Below, piece after piece: positions 25,943-34,522 of a stretch of 64,000 nt of DNA (position 1 is the first letter of the stretch; the number at the start of each line of letters is the position of its first letter). Source of the stretch: a bacterium (GTDB lineage: Bacteria > Myxococcota_A > Bradymonadia > UBA7976 > UBA1532). Made by a program: the position numbers and the translations under genes. Below the pieces are notes generated by a model. The model was not told where the DNA came from, searched no databases, and was given only the letters and a program-made list of their open reading frames with translations. Location: the NCBI GenBank assembly GCA_030427205.1, contig JAUHXC010000012.1, positions 62,001-126,000 on the forward strand. The letters are read 5' to 3'.

Positions 25943-26671
25943 GTGTCCCCTGCCCTCTTTGTCTGCCGCGCGCTGCTCGCGCTGGCGCTGTGCGCGACCC
26001 CGACGCTCGCCAGCGAGCTGAGCGTCTCGGCCGGCCTCGACGCGACCCAGGTGCGCGATCGGCACGTCTCGCCGCTGCGCTACGGCGGCGCGGCGTGGCG
26101 GCTCGGCGTCGGCCTCGACGCCGACGACGACGACTGGATCGACCGCATCCGCTTCACCGGCCACGGCGGCGGGCTCGCGGCGAGCGACATCCCGACCATG
26201 GGCGAGATCGAGCGCTGGGGCATCGAGCTCGACTGGCGCCTGGAGCGCGCCGTCTGGCGCACCGCGCACGGCGAATTGCTCGTCGGCGGGGCCTGGCGGA
26301 CGGGGCTGGCGATCCGCGAGGGTATCGCGACCGGCTGGGACATGCGCTCGGTGCTCGAGCCGGCGGCGAGCTGGCGGGTGACGTGGCCCGCGCTGAGCCT
26401 CGTCGCCGGCCTGCGCACGCCGCTGATCGGCGGTTTGCGCAGGCCGGGCTATGCCTCGCTGCTCGACGGGCGCGATCTCGAATTCGGCGATACCCGGCTG
26501 GCCGCGCCCCATACGCTGCAGGGCGTGACCGCGTCGGTCAGCGGGGCGTGGCGCCGTGAGGGCCGCGGGCTGCGCGTCGACCTCGCGTGGCGCTACGAGC
26601 GCATCCCCCTGCCCCAGACCGTCGAGGCGTCGAGCGTGACCGCCGACGTCGTGCTCGAATGGAGCCTGTGA
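25943..26671 (+). CDS. outer-membrane-like secreted protein
   Basis: 242-residue protein. The GTG at 25943 has a GGAGG Shine-Dalgarno and starts a signal peptide ('SPALFVCRALLALALCATPTLA'). The rest is a succession of amphipathic beta-strands with aromatic girdles ('AAWRLGVGLD', 'IELDWRLERAVWR', 'ELLVGGAWRTGLAI', 'VDLAWRYERI', 'TADVVLEWSL'), ending in an aromatic-terminated strand as in outer-membrane barrels. Its stop overlaps the ATG of the S41 protease by one base (TGATG), so the two are coupled. No named family recognised; an eight- or ten-strand barrel is inference. Confidence 0.65.
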   Translation: MSPALFVCRALLALALCATPTLASELSVSAGLDATQVRDRHVSPLRYGGAAWRLGVGLDADDDDWIDRIRFTGHGGGLAASDIPTMGEIERWGIELDWRLERAVWRTAHGELLVGGAWRTGLAIREGIATGWDMRSVLEPAASWRVTWPALSLVAGLRTPLIGGLRRPGYASLLDGRDLEFGDTRLAAPHTLQGVTASVSGAWRREGRGLRVDLAWRYERIPLPQTVEASSVTADVVLEWSL

Positions 26672-27762
26672 TGCGCTGCGTATGGCTTCGGATGGCAGGG
26701 CTTCCGGTGGCATGGCTTCGCATGACATGGCTGGCGCTGCTCGCGGGCGTGGCCGGCGCCGCGGCGGGCTGTCTCTCCGCCGACGAGACGCCCACGCCCG
26801 CGGCGGTGATCGACGAGGTCTGGACGCTGGTCGATACCCGCTACGCGCTCTTCGGCGACAAGCCCGACCTGGACTGGGACGGCGCCCGCGAACGGGCGCT
26901 GGACGCGCTGGGCGACGCGCCCAGCGATACCCGGCTCTTCGACGTCATCGCCGGCATGCTGACCGAGCTGGACGACCAGCACACCAACCTGCGCGCGCCG
27001 TTCGACGTCTCGGGGCAGCTCATCCGCACGCTGGACGCCCCGCGGCTCTACGAGGCCGATCGGGTCGAGCGGCGCCTCTTCGGCGCTCTGGCCCGGCGCG
27101 CCGGCAGCCTGCTCTACGGGGCGCTCTCGCCGGCGGGCGAGGCCATCTCGGTCGACGCTGTCGCGGCCGCAGGTATGTCATCCGATGACATCGCATACCT
27201 GCGACTCGATGACTTCGATGGCATACCTGCCGATGACATCCTGGATGCCATCATCGCCGGGTTCGACGGCGCCGCCGGCCTCATCCTCGACCTGCGCAGC
27301 AACGGCGGCGGCAGCCTCGAAGCCATGTTCCGCTTCGCCGGGCGGCTGCACGATCCGGCCGCGGGCGCGCGGGCCGGCTTGAGCTATCAATTCACCGACG
27401 GCCCGGCCCGCGACGCGCTCACGGCGCCGTCCCGGCGGGACTTCGAGGCTGTCGCGCCCGGCTTCGTGGGCCCGATCGCGGTGCTGATCGACGGCCACAG
27501 CTACAGCGCCGCCAACGCCTTGTGCTTCCTGCTGCGCGAGCGCGCGACGCTCATCGGTCAGCCGACGGGCGGCGGCGGCGGGCTGCCGGCCTGGGTCGAG
27601 CTGTCCAACGGCTGGCAGCTGCGCCTGAGCACCGGGCGGCTGACCGACGCCGACGGCGCGCCGCTCGAGCCGGGGCTGAGGCCCGATGTCATGGCCGATC
27701 TCATGGGCGATGGCATCGATCCCATGCTCGACGCCGCGGTGCAGACCCTGCTGAACCCGTAG
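26671..27762 (+). CDS. S41-family peptidase, lipoprotein
   Basis: 363-residue C-terminal-processing-peptidase relative (family S41). A signal peptide of repeated 'WLRM' units ends in a lipobox 'AAAGC', predicting a lipoprotein. The N-terminal helical domain ('VIDEVWTLVDTRYALFGDKPDLDWD..LTELDDQHTNL') and the catalytic core ('AGLILDLRSNGGGSLEAMFRFAGRL', 'IAVLIDGHSYSAANALCFLL' with Ser in HSYSAAN, 'LIGQPTGGGGGLPAWVELSNG') match S41 tricorn/CtpA-like enzymes. A PDZ domain is not evident: the region between is short. The segment 27175-27260 is unusually rich in GAT/CAT triplets compared with its surroundings. It probably cleaves periplasmic or surface protein tails. Confidence 0.87.
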   Translation: MRCVWLRMAGLPVAWLRMTWLALLAGVAGAAAGCLSADETPTPAAVIDEVWTLVDTRYALFGDKPDLDWDGARERALDALGDAPSDTRLFDVIAGMLTELDDQHTNLRAPFDVSGQLIRTLDAPRLYEADRVERRLFGALARRAGSLLYGALSPAGEAISVDAVAAAGMSSDDIAYLRLDDFDGIPADDILDAIIAGFDGAAGLILDLRSNGGGSLEAMFRFAGRLHDPAAGARAGLSYQFTDGPARDALTAPSRRDFEAVAPGFVGPIAVLIDGHSYSAANALCFLLRERATLIGQPTGGGGGLPAWVELSNGWQLRLSTGRLTDADGAPLEPGLRPDVMADLMGDGIDPMLDAAVQTLLNP

Positions 27763-27848
27763 CTGGGCCCATCGGCGCCGGCTCGGCGAGGCCGTCGACG
27801 ATCGGCCGGCGAAGGGCTACCATCGGCGTCCCAATCCCCGGAGCATGC

Positions 27849-29546
27849 ATGTCTGTCGAGCCGTCCGACCGCCCGTGGCGCAACGCCTTCCTGCCCTACG
27901 ACCGCATCCTGGCTCAGGTGGACGCCTGGGTCGCCGCGCACCCCGAGCGCGTCCGCCGGATCGATCTGGGCACCACCCCCGAGGGCCGGCCCATCGTGGC
28001 GCTGGACATCGGCCCCGAGCCGGCGCGTATCCGGCCGGCGATGATGGTCAGCGCGAACATGCACGCCACCGAGCTCGCCGGCAGCTCGGTGGCCCTGGCC
28101 TTCGCCGAAGCGGTCATCGGCGCCCACGGCGACGGCGTGCCGAAAGGGGTCGCCGACGACCTGCCCCCGACGGTGGCCGCGGCGCTGCGCGACGTGCGGT
28201 TCTTCGTCGTGCCGCGCATCACCCCCGACGGCGGCGAGCACGTCCTCGATACGGGGCGCCAGATCCGCAGCGTGCCGCGGGTGGCAACGCACGCCGAGCC
28301 CACGCCGCGCTGGATCCGCGGCGATCTCACCGGCGACGGGCGCAGCCGCCTGATGCGGGTGAAGGATCCGAACGGGCAGCTCGTGGCCCACGACGCGCAC
28401 CCCGGGCTGCTGCTGCCGCGGCGCATCGACGATCCGCCGCCGTACTACAAAGTCTTCCCCGAGGGCACCATCGCGCACTTCGACGGCACCGTGCCCGACC
28501 CGAGCTACGCCCCGCAGCTCGACCTCAACCGCAACTTCCCCTGGTCGTGGAAGCCCGAGCCGACCCAGGCCGGCGCCGGCGACTTCCCCGGCTCGGCGCC
28601 CGAGAGCCGGGCGCTGCTCGAGTTCGCCGTGGGCCACCCCGAGATCTTCGCCTGGGTCGACTTCCACACCTTCGGCGGCGTCTGCATCCGCCCCGACGGC
28701 GAGAAGCCCGACAACAAGATGGATCGCTTCGATCTGGCCGTCTTCCGCCAGCTCGGCGAGTGGGCCGAGGCGGCGACGGGCTACCCGATGGTGAGCGGCG
28801 CCGAGGAGTTCTGCTATCGGCCCGACGTGCCGATCTACGGCGATCTCATCGAGTTCGCCTACCACCAGCGCGGCGCGTTCGCCTACGTCGTCGAGCTGCA
28901 CGACCTGTTCGCGCAGATGGGCATCGAGCGCCAGAAACCCTTCATCGACAGCTATCGGCTGACCCGCGAGCAGATGGCCGACATGGCGCAGTGGGACGCC
29001 GAGCACAACGGCGGCCGCGGGATAGGCGACTGGGTGCCTTTCGAGCATCCGCAGCTGGGCCCGGTCGAGATCGGCACCGGCGATCCCATCTTCGGCTTCA
29101 AGAACCCGCCGCCGAGCCAGATGCCCGACGTCTGCGACCGACAGGTGCAGCCGCTGCTGCGGCTGGCGGCGATCGGGCCGCGGCTGGCGCTGGACGACGC
29201 GACGATCACCGACCTGAGCGACGGTCTACGGGCGGTCTCGTTGACGGTGCGCAACGCCGGCTATCTGCCGACCCACGTCTGCGGCGCCGCCCGCGAGCGA
29301 TCCCATAACGAGCCGCTGTGGGCCGAGATCTCCCCCGCGCCGGTCAACGGCCCGGCGCGGGTGAAGGTGGGCCACCTGAAAGGCTGGGGCAGCGGGCTCG
29401 ACGGCAGCGGATCGCCCATGTGGCCCGACAGCCCGGGGCACGCCGATCGGCGGCTGCTGCGCTGGGTCGTGGCGGGCGAAGACGCGGTGACGGTGCGGGT
29501 CGGCAGCCGCCGCGTCGGCTGGGTCGAGTGGTCGAGCGCGGGCTGA
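27849..29546 (+). CDS. M14-family zinc carboxypeptidase
   Basis: 565-residue M14 carboxypeptidase-like enzyme. Zinc ligands are His72 and Glu75 in 'NMHATELAGSS' plus a later His in 'WVDFHTFGG'; the substrate-binding Asn-Arg appears as 'LDLNRNFPWSW', and the catalytic Glu as 'YVVELHDLFAQ'. No signal peptide, which suggests a cytoplasmic enzyme. Extra C-terminal beta domain of about 130 residues ('LSLTVRNAGYLPTHVCGAA'-like) follows. The N-terminal 'TTPEGRPIVALDIG' is typical for the family. ATG at 27849 has GGAG upstream. Substrate (peptidoglycan peptide or protein C-terminus) not determinable. Confidence 0.88.
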   Translation: MSVEPSDRPWRNAFLPYDRILAQVDAWVAAHPERVRRIDLGTTPEGRPIVALDIGPEPARIRPAMMVSANMHATELAGSSVALAFAEAVIGAHGDGVPKGVADDLPPTVAAALRDVRFFVVPRITPDGGEHVLDTGRQIRSVPRVATHAEPTPRWIRGDLTGDGRSRLMRVKDPNGQLVAHDAHPGLLLPRRIDDPPPYYKVFPEGTIAHFDGTVPDPSYAPQLDLNRNFPWSWKPEPTQAGAGDFPGSAPESRALLEFAVGHPEIFAWVDFHTFGGVCIRPDGEKPDNKMDRFDLAVFRQLGEWAEAATGYPMVSGAEEFCYRPDVPIYGDLIEFAYHQRGAFAYVVELHDLFAQMGIERQKPFIDSYRLTREQMADMAQWDAEHNGGRGIGDWVPFEHPQLGPVEIGTGDPIFGFKNPPPSQMPDVCDRQVQPLLRLAAIGPRLALDDATITDLSDGLRAVSLTVRNAGYLPTHVCGAARERSHNEPLWAEISPAPVNGPARVKVGHLKGWGSGLDGSGSPMWPDSPGHADRRLLRWVVAGEDAVTVRVGSRRVGWVEWSSAG

Positions 29547-29706
29547 TGCGGCGGGGTGATGCTGGGGGCCGCGGGGCAGACTGCTGCCAGACGTCGTCAG
29601 CAGAGCCGCGACAGACCGCTTGCGGACCGCCGGGTCAGCTGATAACCCGATCGGCGTACCGTTTCCGAATACACATTCAGCCAACCCCAGCCCGGAGCCC
29701 ACACCG

Positions 29707-31137
29707 ATGGCCCAGCGCACCTACCTCGAACTCAGCGAGGACGAAGGCGTCTCCCACAAGTTCTACGAGGTCGTCGTCGACGGCACGACGATGACGATCC
29801 GCTACGGGCGCATCGGCACCGACGGCCAGAAGAGCAGCAAGAGCTTCCCCACCGAGGAGAAGGCGCTCAAAGAGGCCGAGAAGAAGATCAAGTCGAAGAA
29901 GCGCAAGGGCTACGAAGAGGCGGTGATGGGCGTGCGCCAGCGGCGGGCGATCACCCGGCGCAGCATCACCAGCCGCCGCTCGACCGCCAAGAAGGCGCCG
30001 ATCTTGTGGAAGTTCGATACCGGGCGGTCGGCCTTCGGTGTCTTCGTCGACGATCGCGGCGCCTGGGTCGGCAACGAGGCCGGCCGCGTCTTCTCGTTGG
30101 ATCACGATGGCCAGGTGAAGCGCGAGTTCAAGCTGCCCGACGGCGTGAAGTGCATCGTGCGCGACGACGACTGGCTGTACGTGGGCTGCGACGACGGCAA
30201 CGTCTACGACCTGACCGGCAAGCTGCCGGCGGTGGCCTACGAGATCGACGCCAACGTCGACATCTACTGGCTCGACATCGCCGACGGCGTGCTCGGCGTG
30301 GCCGACGCCAAGGGCTCGGTGCACGTCTTCAACCACGAAGACGTGACCCAGTGGCAGCAGAAGTCGAAGGGCAGCTCGGGCTGGATGGTCCGCTGCGACG
30401 ACATCGGCGTCTACCACGGCCACTCGGGCGGGGTGACGATGTACGACTGGGAGGACGGCTCCCAGCTGTGGCATCGCGATACCCGCGGGTCGGTGCTCTT
30501 CGGCTGGCAGGAGGCCACGACGGTCTACGCCGGCTGCTCGGACGACAAGGTCTATCGCTTCACCAAGCAGGGCGAGACGGCGGGCACCTACAAGTGCGAC
30601 GACTCGGTGTTCTCGTGCGCGGCGACGGAGGACGGCAAGTACGTCTTCGCCGGCGACTCCAGCTCGTCGATCTACTGCTTCGCCCAGGACGGCACGCGGC
30701 TGTGGAAGCTCGATACCACCTGCGGTTCGGCCTTCTCGATGCAGTACCACGACGGCCGGGTCTACATCGTGACGACGACCGGCGCGCTGGCCTGCCTCGA
30801 CGCCCGTGAAGAGGCCATCGAGGCCGCCAAGGCCGGCACGGTGCCGAAGGTGCGCAACATCAAGGCCGCCGCGGCGGCGCCGGCGGTGCAGACGGCGACC
30901 ACCGCCAACATCGAGCGCACGGCCGACGCCGGCGACGGCGTGGTGCTCGAGTGCTACAAGGAAGGCTCGAAGCTGCGGGTGCGCGTGGCCAGCGAGGGCT
31001 ACAATACCCAGTGGAACGTGCAGTTCCCGCGCAACCTGCGCGAAGAGGGCGCGCGCTATGTGGTCGACTCGGTCAAGGAGTCGTCCCGCGGCGGCTTCTA
31101 CCGGGCCTATGGCGACATCCGCCGGCTGGACGGCTGA
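29707..31137 (+). CDS. WGR-domain protein with beta-propeller
   Basis: 476 residues. N-terminal WGR domain at about 1-75 ('FYEVVVDGTTMTIRYGRIGTDGQKSSKSF', with a YGR variant of the WGR triad, and a Lys-rich helix 'ALKEAEKKIKSKKRKGY'). WGR domains bind nucleic acid breaks in PARPs and occur in MolR-type bacterial proteins. Residues 100-385 are repeated 'xxxxVxxxDxxGxVYxLT' blades of a PQQ-like/quinoprotein beta-propeller ('LYVGCDDGNVYDL', 'VYAGCSDDKVYRF', 'VFAGDSSSSIYCF'). The C-terminal 50 residues are a small basic domain. It opens a three-gene cassette that runs into a retron; the next gene starts 58 bp later. No secretion signal: cytoplasmic. Confidence 0.85.
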   Translation: MAQRTYLELSEDEGVSHKFYEVVVDGTTMTIRYGRIGTDGQKSSKSFPTEEKALKEAEKKIKSKKRKGYEEAVMGVRQRRAITRRSITSRRSTAKKAPILWKFDTGRSAFGVFVDDRGAWVGNEAGRVFSLDHDGQVKREFKLPDGVKCIVRDDDWLYVGCDDGNVYDLTGKLPAVAYEIDANVDIYWLDIADGVLGVADAKGSVHVFNHEDVTQWQQKSKGSSGWMVRCDDIGVYHGHSGGVTMYDWEDGSQLWHRDTRGSVLFGWQEATTVYAGCSDDKVYRFTKQGETAGTYKCDDSVFSCAATEDGKYVFAGDSSSSIYCFAQDGTRLWKLDTTCGSAFSMQYHDGRVYIVTTTGALACLDAREEAIEAAKAGTVPKVRNIKAAAAAPAVQTATTANIERTADAGDGVVLECYKEGSKLRVRVASEGYNTQWNVQFPRNLREEGARYVVDSVKESSRGGFYRAYGDIRRLDG

Positions 31138-31162
31138 CGGACGGCTGACGGACGGCTGAAGG
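31131..31162. repeat. 11-bp tandem repeat duplicating a stop codon
   Basis: CGGCTGACGGA at 31131 is repeated at 31142 and, with one change, from 31153. Each copy contains TGA, so the stop of the WGR/propeller gene (31135-31137) exists in three tandem versions. It sits at the end of the gene and just before the next Shine-Dalgarno. Confidence 0.8.
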
Positions 31163-31195
31163 CGCAGCGACGGCGCGGGAGGCAGACGGAGGATC

Positions 31196-34100
31196 ATGCG
31201 GCTCGTCGATCAGGTCACCCTGGTGTTCACCCGGGGGCGCAGCGAGAAGGTCTACGAGATCGATCTCTGCGCCGTCGGCGGCGATCGGTTCGTGGTGAAC
31301 TATCGCTACGGGCGCCGGGGCAAGCCCCTCAAGGAGGGCACCCAGACCGTCGAGCCGGTCTCCGAGGCCAAGGCCCGCGCCGAGTTTCGCAAGCTGGTCG
31401 AGCAGAAGCAGGCCCAGGGCTACGTCGGCGGGCCGTCGTTCGCGCCGGCGCCGCCCGAGCCCGAACCCGAACCCGAGCCGGCGCCCGCGCCACCCGAGCC
31501 CGCGCGCCCGGCCCCGCCCCCGACGCCCACCCGGACGCCCCGGGTCGATGATCCGCTGGCGCAGGCCGTGTTCGAGCGGCTCGCCCGGGGTGATCGGCCC
31601 AAGCCACGGACGGGGCGTCAGGCGCAGCCCGAAGAGACGCCGACCCGCGGCGGCCGGACCCGTCGCGAGATCCAGGCCGCGCTGCGCGCCCAACGCCGCC
31701 GCGGCCGGGGGCGCGGTCGCGGCCGCCGCGAGCGGCGCAGCTCGGGCGGCGGTGACTGGTCATTGACCCGCGCGATGTGGCGCGCCGGCGAGCTGGGTCT
31801 CACCGAAGCCGGGCCCATGCTGGTGAGCTTCATCGGCACCGACGACGCGATGCGCGACTACTGCGCGGCGTGGGCGCTGACCCGCTGCGGAGACGCCTCG
31901 GCGGTCGGCGCGCTGATGCGGCTGTATCGCGACCCGGGCACGCCGCCGCACGTCGCTCGCGCGGCGGCCGGCGCGCTGCTGGCTCTCTTCGGCCCCGACG
32001 AGAAGGCGGCGTTCGTCGACAGCCTGAGGCATCGACTGCCGGCGGCGCTGCGCGGCGACGGCGGCGCCGAGCTCGAGGCCGCGCTGCGGGCGCACCTCGC
32101 CGGGCCGCCCCAGGGCGACGACGAAGCCCCCACCCCGTTCGGCGAGCGCGACCGCAAGAAGTGGGCGGCGATCGAGACGCTGTATCTGATCGGCACCCCG
32201 GCGGCGCGGGACGCGCTGTTGGGCATCATCCCCGACCTGCCGCTGCGCCCGCCGGCCTTCAAGCAGGTGCGCGCGCTGTTCAAGCTGGCCGAGCAGCGCC
32301 GCGATCCGGCCATCTTCGGCGCCATCGCCCATCGCTTCGCGACGACCCGGGCGATGTTCGACATCAGCCGCCGCGGCTGGGCCTGGACCACCAGCGCAGG
32401 CGGGCGCGGGCGTCGCATCTACGATCACAAGCGGGCGCTGCGCAGCGTCGACGCCGAGATCGCCTACGGCAGCCGCACCCGCGACTATCTGCGCCGCCGC
32501 ACGTGGCGCACGCTCAAGCGCCTCGGCGAGCTGGACAGCGACGACTACGTGCCGCTGGCCGTGGGCGTGCTGCTCGGCTACACCGACGCCGATCGCGATC
32601 TGCTGCGCACCGACAAGACCTTCCAGCGCATCGTGCACGATCGCGACCGCGAGCCCTATCGGACGGCGTACAGCCGGCGCGAGCGCCGCCGCAACCGACG
32701 GCGGGAGAGCGAGCCCCAGCCGCGCGGCGAGGCCTTCAAGCACCTGTGGGATCGCCGGCCCGCGGGGCTGATGCAGCTCATCGACGGCAGCCGCTGCGGC
32801 GCGGTGCACGCCTTCGCCGCCGGTGTGCTCGGCGAGCAGACGGTTTTCCTCGACGCGCTGCCGCCCGAGGCGCTGACGATCCTCATCGGCGCGCACTACG
32901 GCGTCAGCGCCCGGCTCGGCGCGCGCCTCGCGCGGGATCGCTGGCGGCGGGGCGGGCTCTCGGCGGGCGCGCGGCGTACGCTGGGCGTCGCCATGGCCCT
33001 GAGCGTCGAGGCCGAGGCCCGGCGCACGGGCCTCGGCTGGCTCGAGCGTGAGCCGCAGCTGCTCATCGACGCGCCCGGCGAGCTGGCCCGGCTGGCGGCG
33101 TGCAAGTACGACGATGTCTGGCAAGCGATGCGCGATCTGCTGCGCGGCATGCGCTTCGACAGCGCCACCGCCCGCACGCTGACCGGCGGCCTGCTGGCGC
33201 ACGTAATGGGCCTCGAAGACAGCGGCATGCGCGCGGTGACCTCCGCCAATCGGCTGATCGGGCTCATCGACGACCACTTCACCGCCGCGCTCGCCGCGCT
33301 GGGCCCGCAGGTCATCGACGATCTGGCCCGCCACCCGCTCGCCGTCGTGCAGAGCTTCGCCGCGCGGCTGATGGCCGACGGCCTCGTGCCGCTGGCCCCG
33401 AGCGCCCTCGGCGCGCTCCTGGGCTCGGATCACCCCGAGGTGCGGGTCGCCGCGCTGCGGGTGCTCGGCCGGGTCGACGACGCCGCGCTGCGCGAGGCCA
33501 ACGAGCTCTTGTGGACCTCGCTGATCGGCCGCGATCCGGCGGTGCGCGACGCCGCGCGGCCCATCGTGCGCCGCCTCGCGGCCCGTGATGCGGCGTTTGG
33601 CGGGCAGTTCCTGCAGATGCTGATCGCCTCGCTGCTGCGGCGGCGGCTGCCCGATGGCGTGCCGGCGTTCGTGGTGCAGGTCTTGCGCGAAGACTTCGCC
33701 GACGCGCTGCGCGGCGTGCCCGCCGAGGTCGCCTGGCGCCTGCTGCGCAGCAAAGACGGCGCCGCGCAGGAGCTGGGCGGGCTGCTGCTGCCCCACCACC
33801 TCGATCCGGCGGTCGTCTCCATCGCGCAGCTCGTCGAGCTGGCCGATCACGAGGTCAAGGCGGTGCGCGAGGCGGCGTGGCAGGCGATGCGCGAGGCCGT
33901 GCCCCGGCTCAAGGCGGCGCTCGGCGAGGCGGTCGGCGTGCTCGACAGCCGCTGGGAGGATACCCGCCTGTTCGCCTTCGACCTGTTCGAGGCGCGCTTC
34001 GAGTACGGCGACTTCGCCGGCGAAGACGGGGCGACGGTGCTGGTGAGCATCTGCGACAGCGTGCGCCCCGACGTGCAGCGCTTCGGGCGGCGGCTCATCT

Positions 34101-34522
34101 CGCGGCACTTCGACCCGGCCCACGGGCAGCGCTACCTGCTCGAGCTCAGCGAGCACCCGTCGAGCGACGTGCAGCTCTTCGCGAGCAACTACCTGCGCGC
34201 GCACGCCGCGGGTGATCCGGAGACGCTGGCCCGCCTCGCGCCGTACTTCGTGCGGGTCTTGTGCGGCATCAACCGCGGGCGCGCCGCCAAGCGCCGGGCC
34301 CATGCCTTCTTGCGTGACGAAGCCCTGGCCGACCGCCGCTGCGCGGAGATCGTCGCCGGCATCCTCACCCGGCAGTCGGCGACGACGGCCATCGAAGATC
34401 GGGCGGCGTGCATCGATACGATGGCCGCCATCCACCGGCGCTGGCCCGAGGTGCAGCTGCCGATCCGAGTGGTGCCGATCAGCGCGGTGTCAGCCGGCGC
34501 CGCGGCCGAGCGGGGGGCGTGA
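31196..34522 (+). CDS. WGR-domain HEAT-repeat protein (MolR-like)
   Basis: 1108-residue protein. N-terminal WGR domain at about 1-75 ('LVFTRGRSEKVYEIDLCAVG..FVVNYRYGRRG'), a Pro/Glu-rich linker (about 82-125), a basic segment ('RRGRGRGRGRRERR'), then roughly 900 residues of helical HEAT-type repeats ('LGAYxxVRxAALRVLGR' spacing, e.g. 'DHPEVRVAALRVLGRVDDAALRE', 'DHEVKAVREAAWQAMREAVPRLK'). Architecture resembles WGR/DUF4132 (MolR, YehI) proteins. ATG at 31196 is preceded by GGAGG. Its TGA overlaps the ATG of the SWIM gene. Probably a large scaffold or sensor working with the SWIM and WGR-propeller proteins on nucleic acid. Confidence 0.82.
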   Translation: MRLVDQVTLVFTRGRSEKVYEIDLCAVGGDRFVVNYRYGRRGKPLKEGTQTVEPVSEAKARAEFRKLVEQKQAQGYVGGPSFAPAPPEPEPEPEPAPAPPEPARPAPPPTPTRTPRVDDPLAQAVFERLARGDRPKPRTGRQAQPEETPTRGGRTRREIQAALRAQRRRGRGRGRGRRERRSSGGGDWSLTRAMWRAGELGLTEAGPMLVSFIGTDDAMRDYCAAWALTRCGDASAVGALMRLYRDPGTPPHVARAAAGALLALFGPDEKAAFVDSLRHRLPAALRGDGGAELEAALRAHLAGPPQGDDEAPTPFGERDRKKWAAIETLYLIGTPAARDALLGIIPDLPLRPPAFKQVRALFKLAEQRRDPAIFGAIAHRFATTRAMFDISRRGWAWTTSAGGRGRRIYDHKRALRSVDAEIAYGSRTRDYLRRRTWRTLKRLGELDSDDYVPLAVGVLLGYTDADRDLLRTDKTFQRIVHDRDREPYRTAYSRRERRRNRRRESEPQPRGEAFKHLWDRRPAGLMQLIDGSRCGAVHAFAAGVLGEQTVFLDALPPEALTILIGAHYGVSARLGARLARDRWRRGGLSAGARRTLGVAMALSVEAEARRTGLGWLEREPQLLIDAPGELARLAACKYDDVWQAMRDLLRGMRFDSATARTLTGGLLAHVMGLEDSGMRAVTSANRLIGLIDDHFTAALAALGPQVIDDLARHPLAVVQSFAARLMADGLVPLAPSALGALLGSDHPEVRVAALRVLGRVDDAALREANELLWTSLIGRDPAVRDAARPIVRRLAARDAAFGGQFLQMLIASLLRRRLPDGVPAFVVQVLREDFADALRGVPAEVAWRLLRSKDGAAQELGGLLLPHHLDPAVVSIAQLVELADHEVKAVREAAWQAMREAVPRLKAALGEAVGVLDSRWEDTRLFAFDLFEARFEYGDFAGEDGATVLVSICDSVRPDVQRFGRRLISRHFDPAHGQRYLLELSEHPSSDVQLFASNYLRAHAAGDPETLARLAPYFVRVLCGINRGRAAKRRAHAFLRDEALADRRCAEIVAGILTRQSATTAIEDRAACIDTMAAIHRRWPEVQLPIRVVPISAVSAGAAAERGA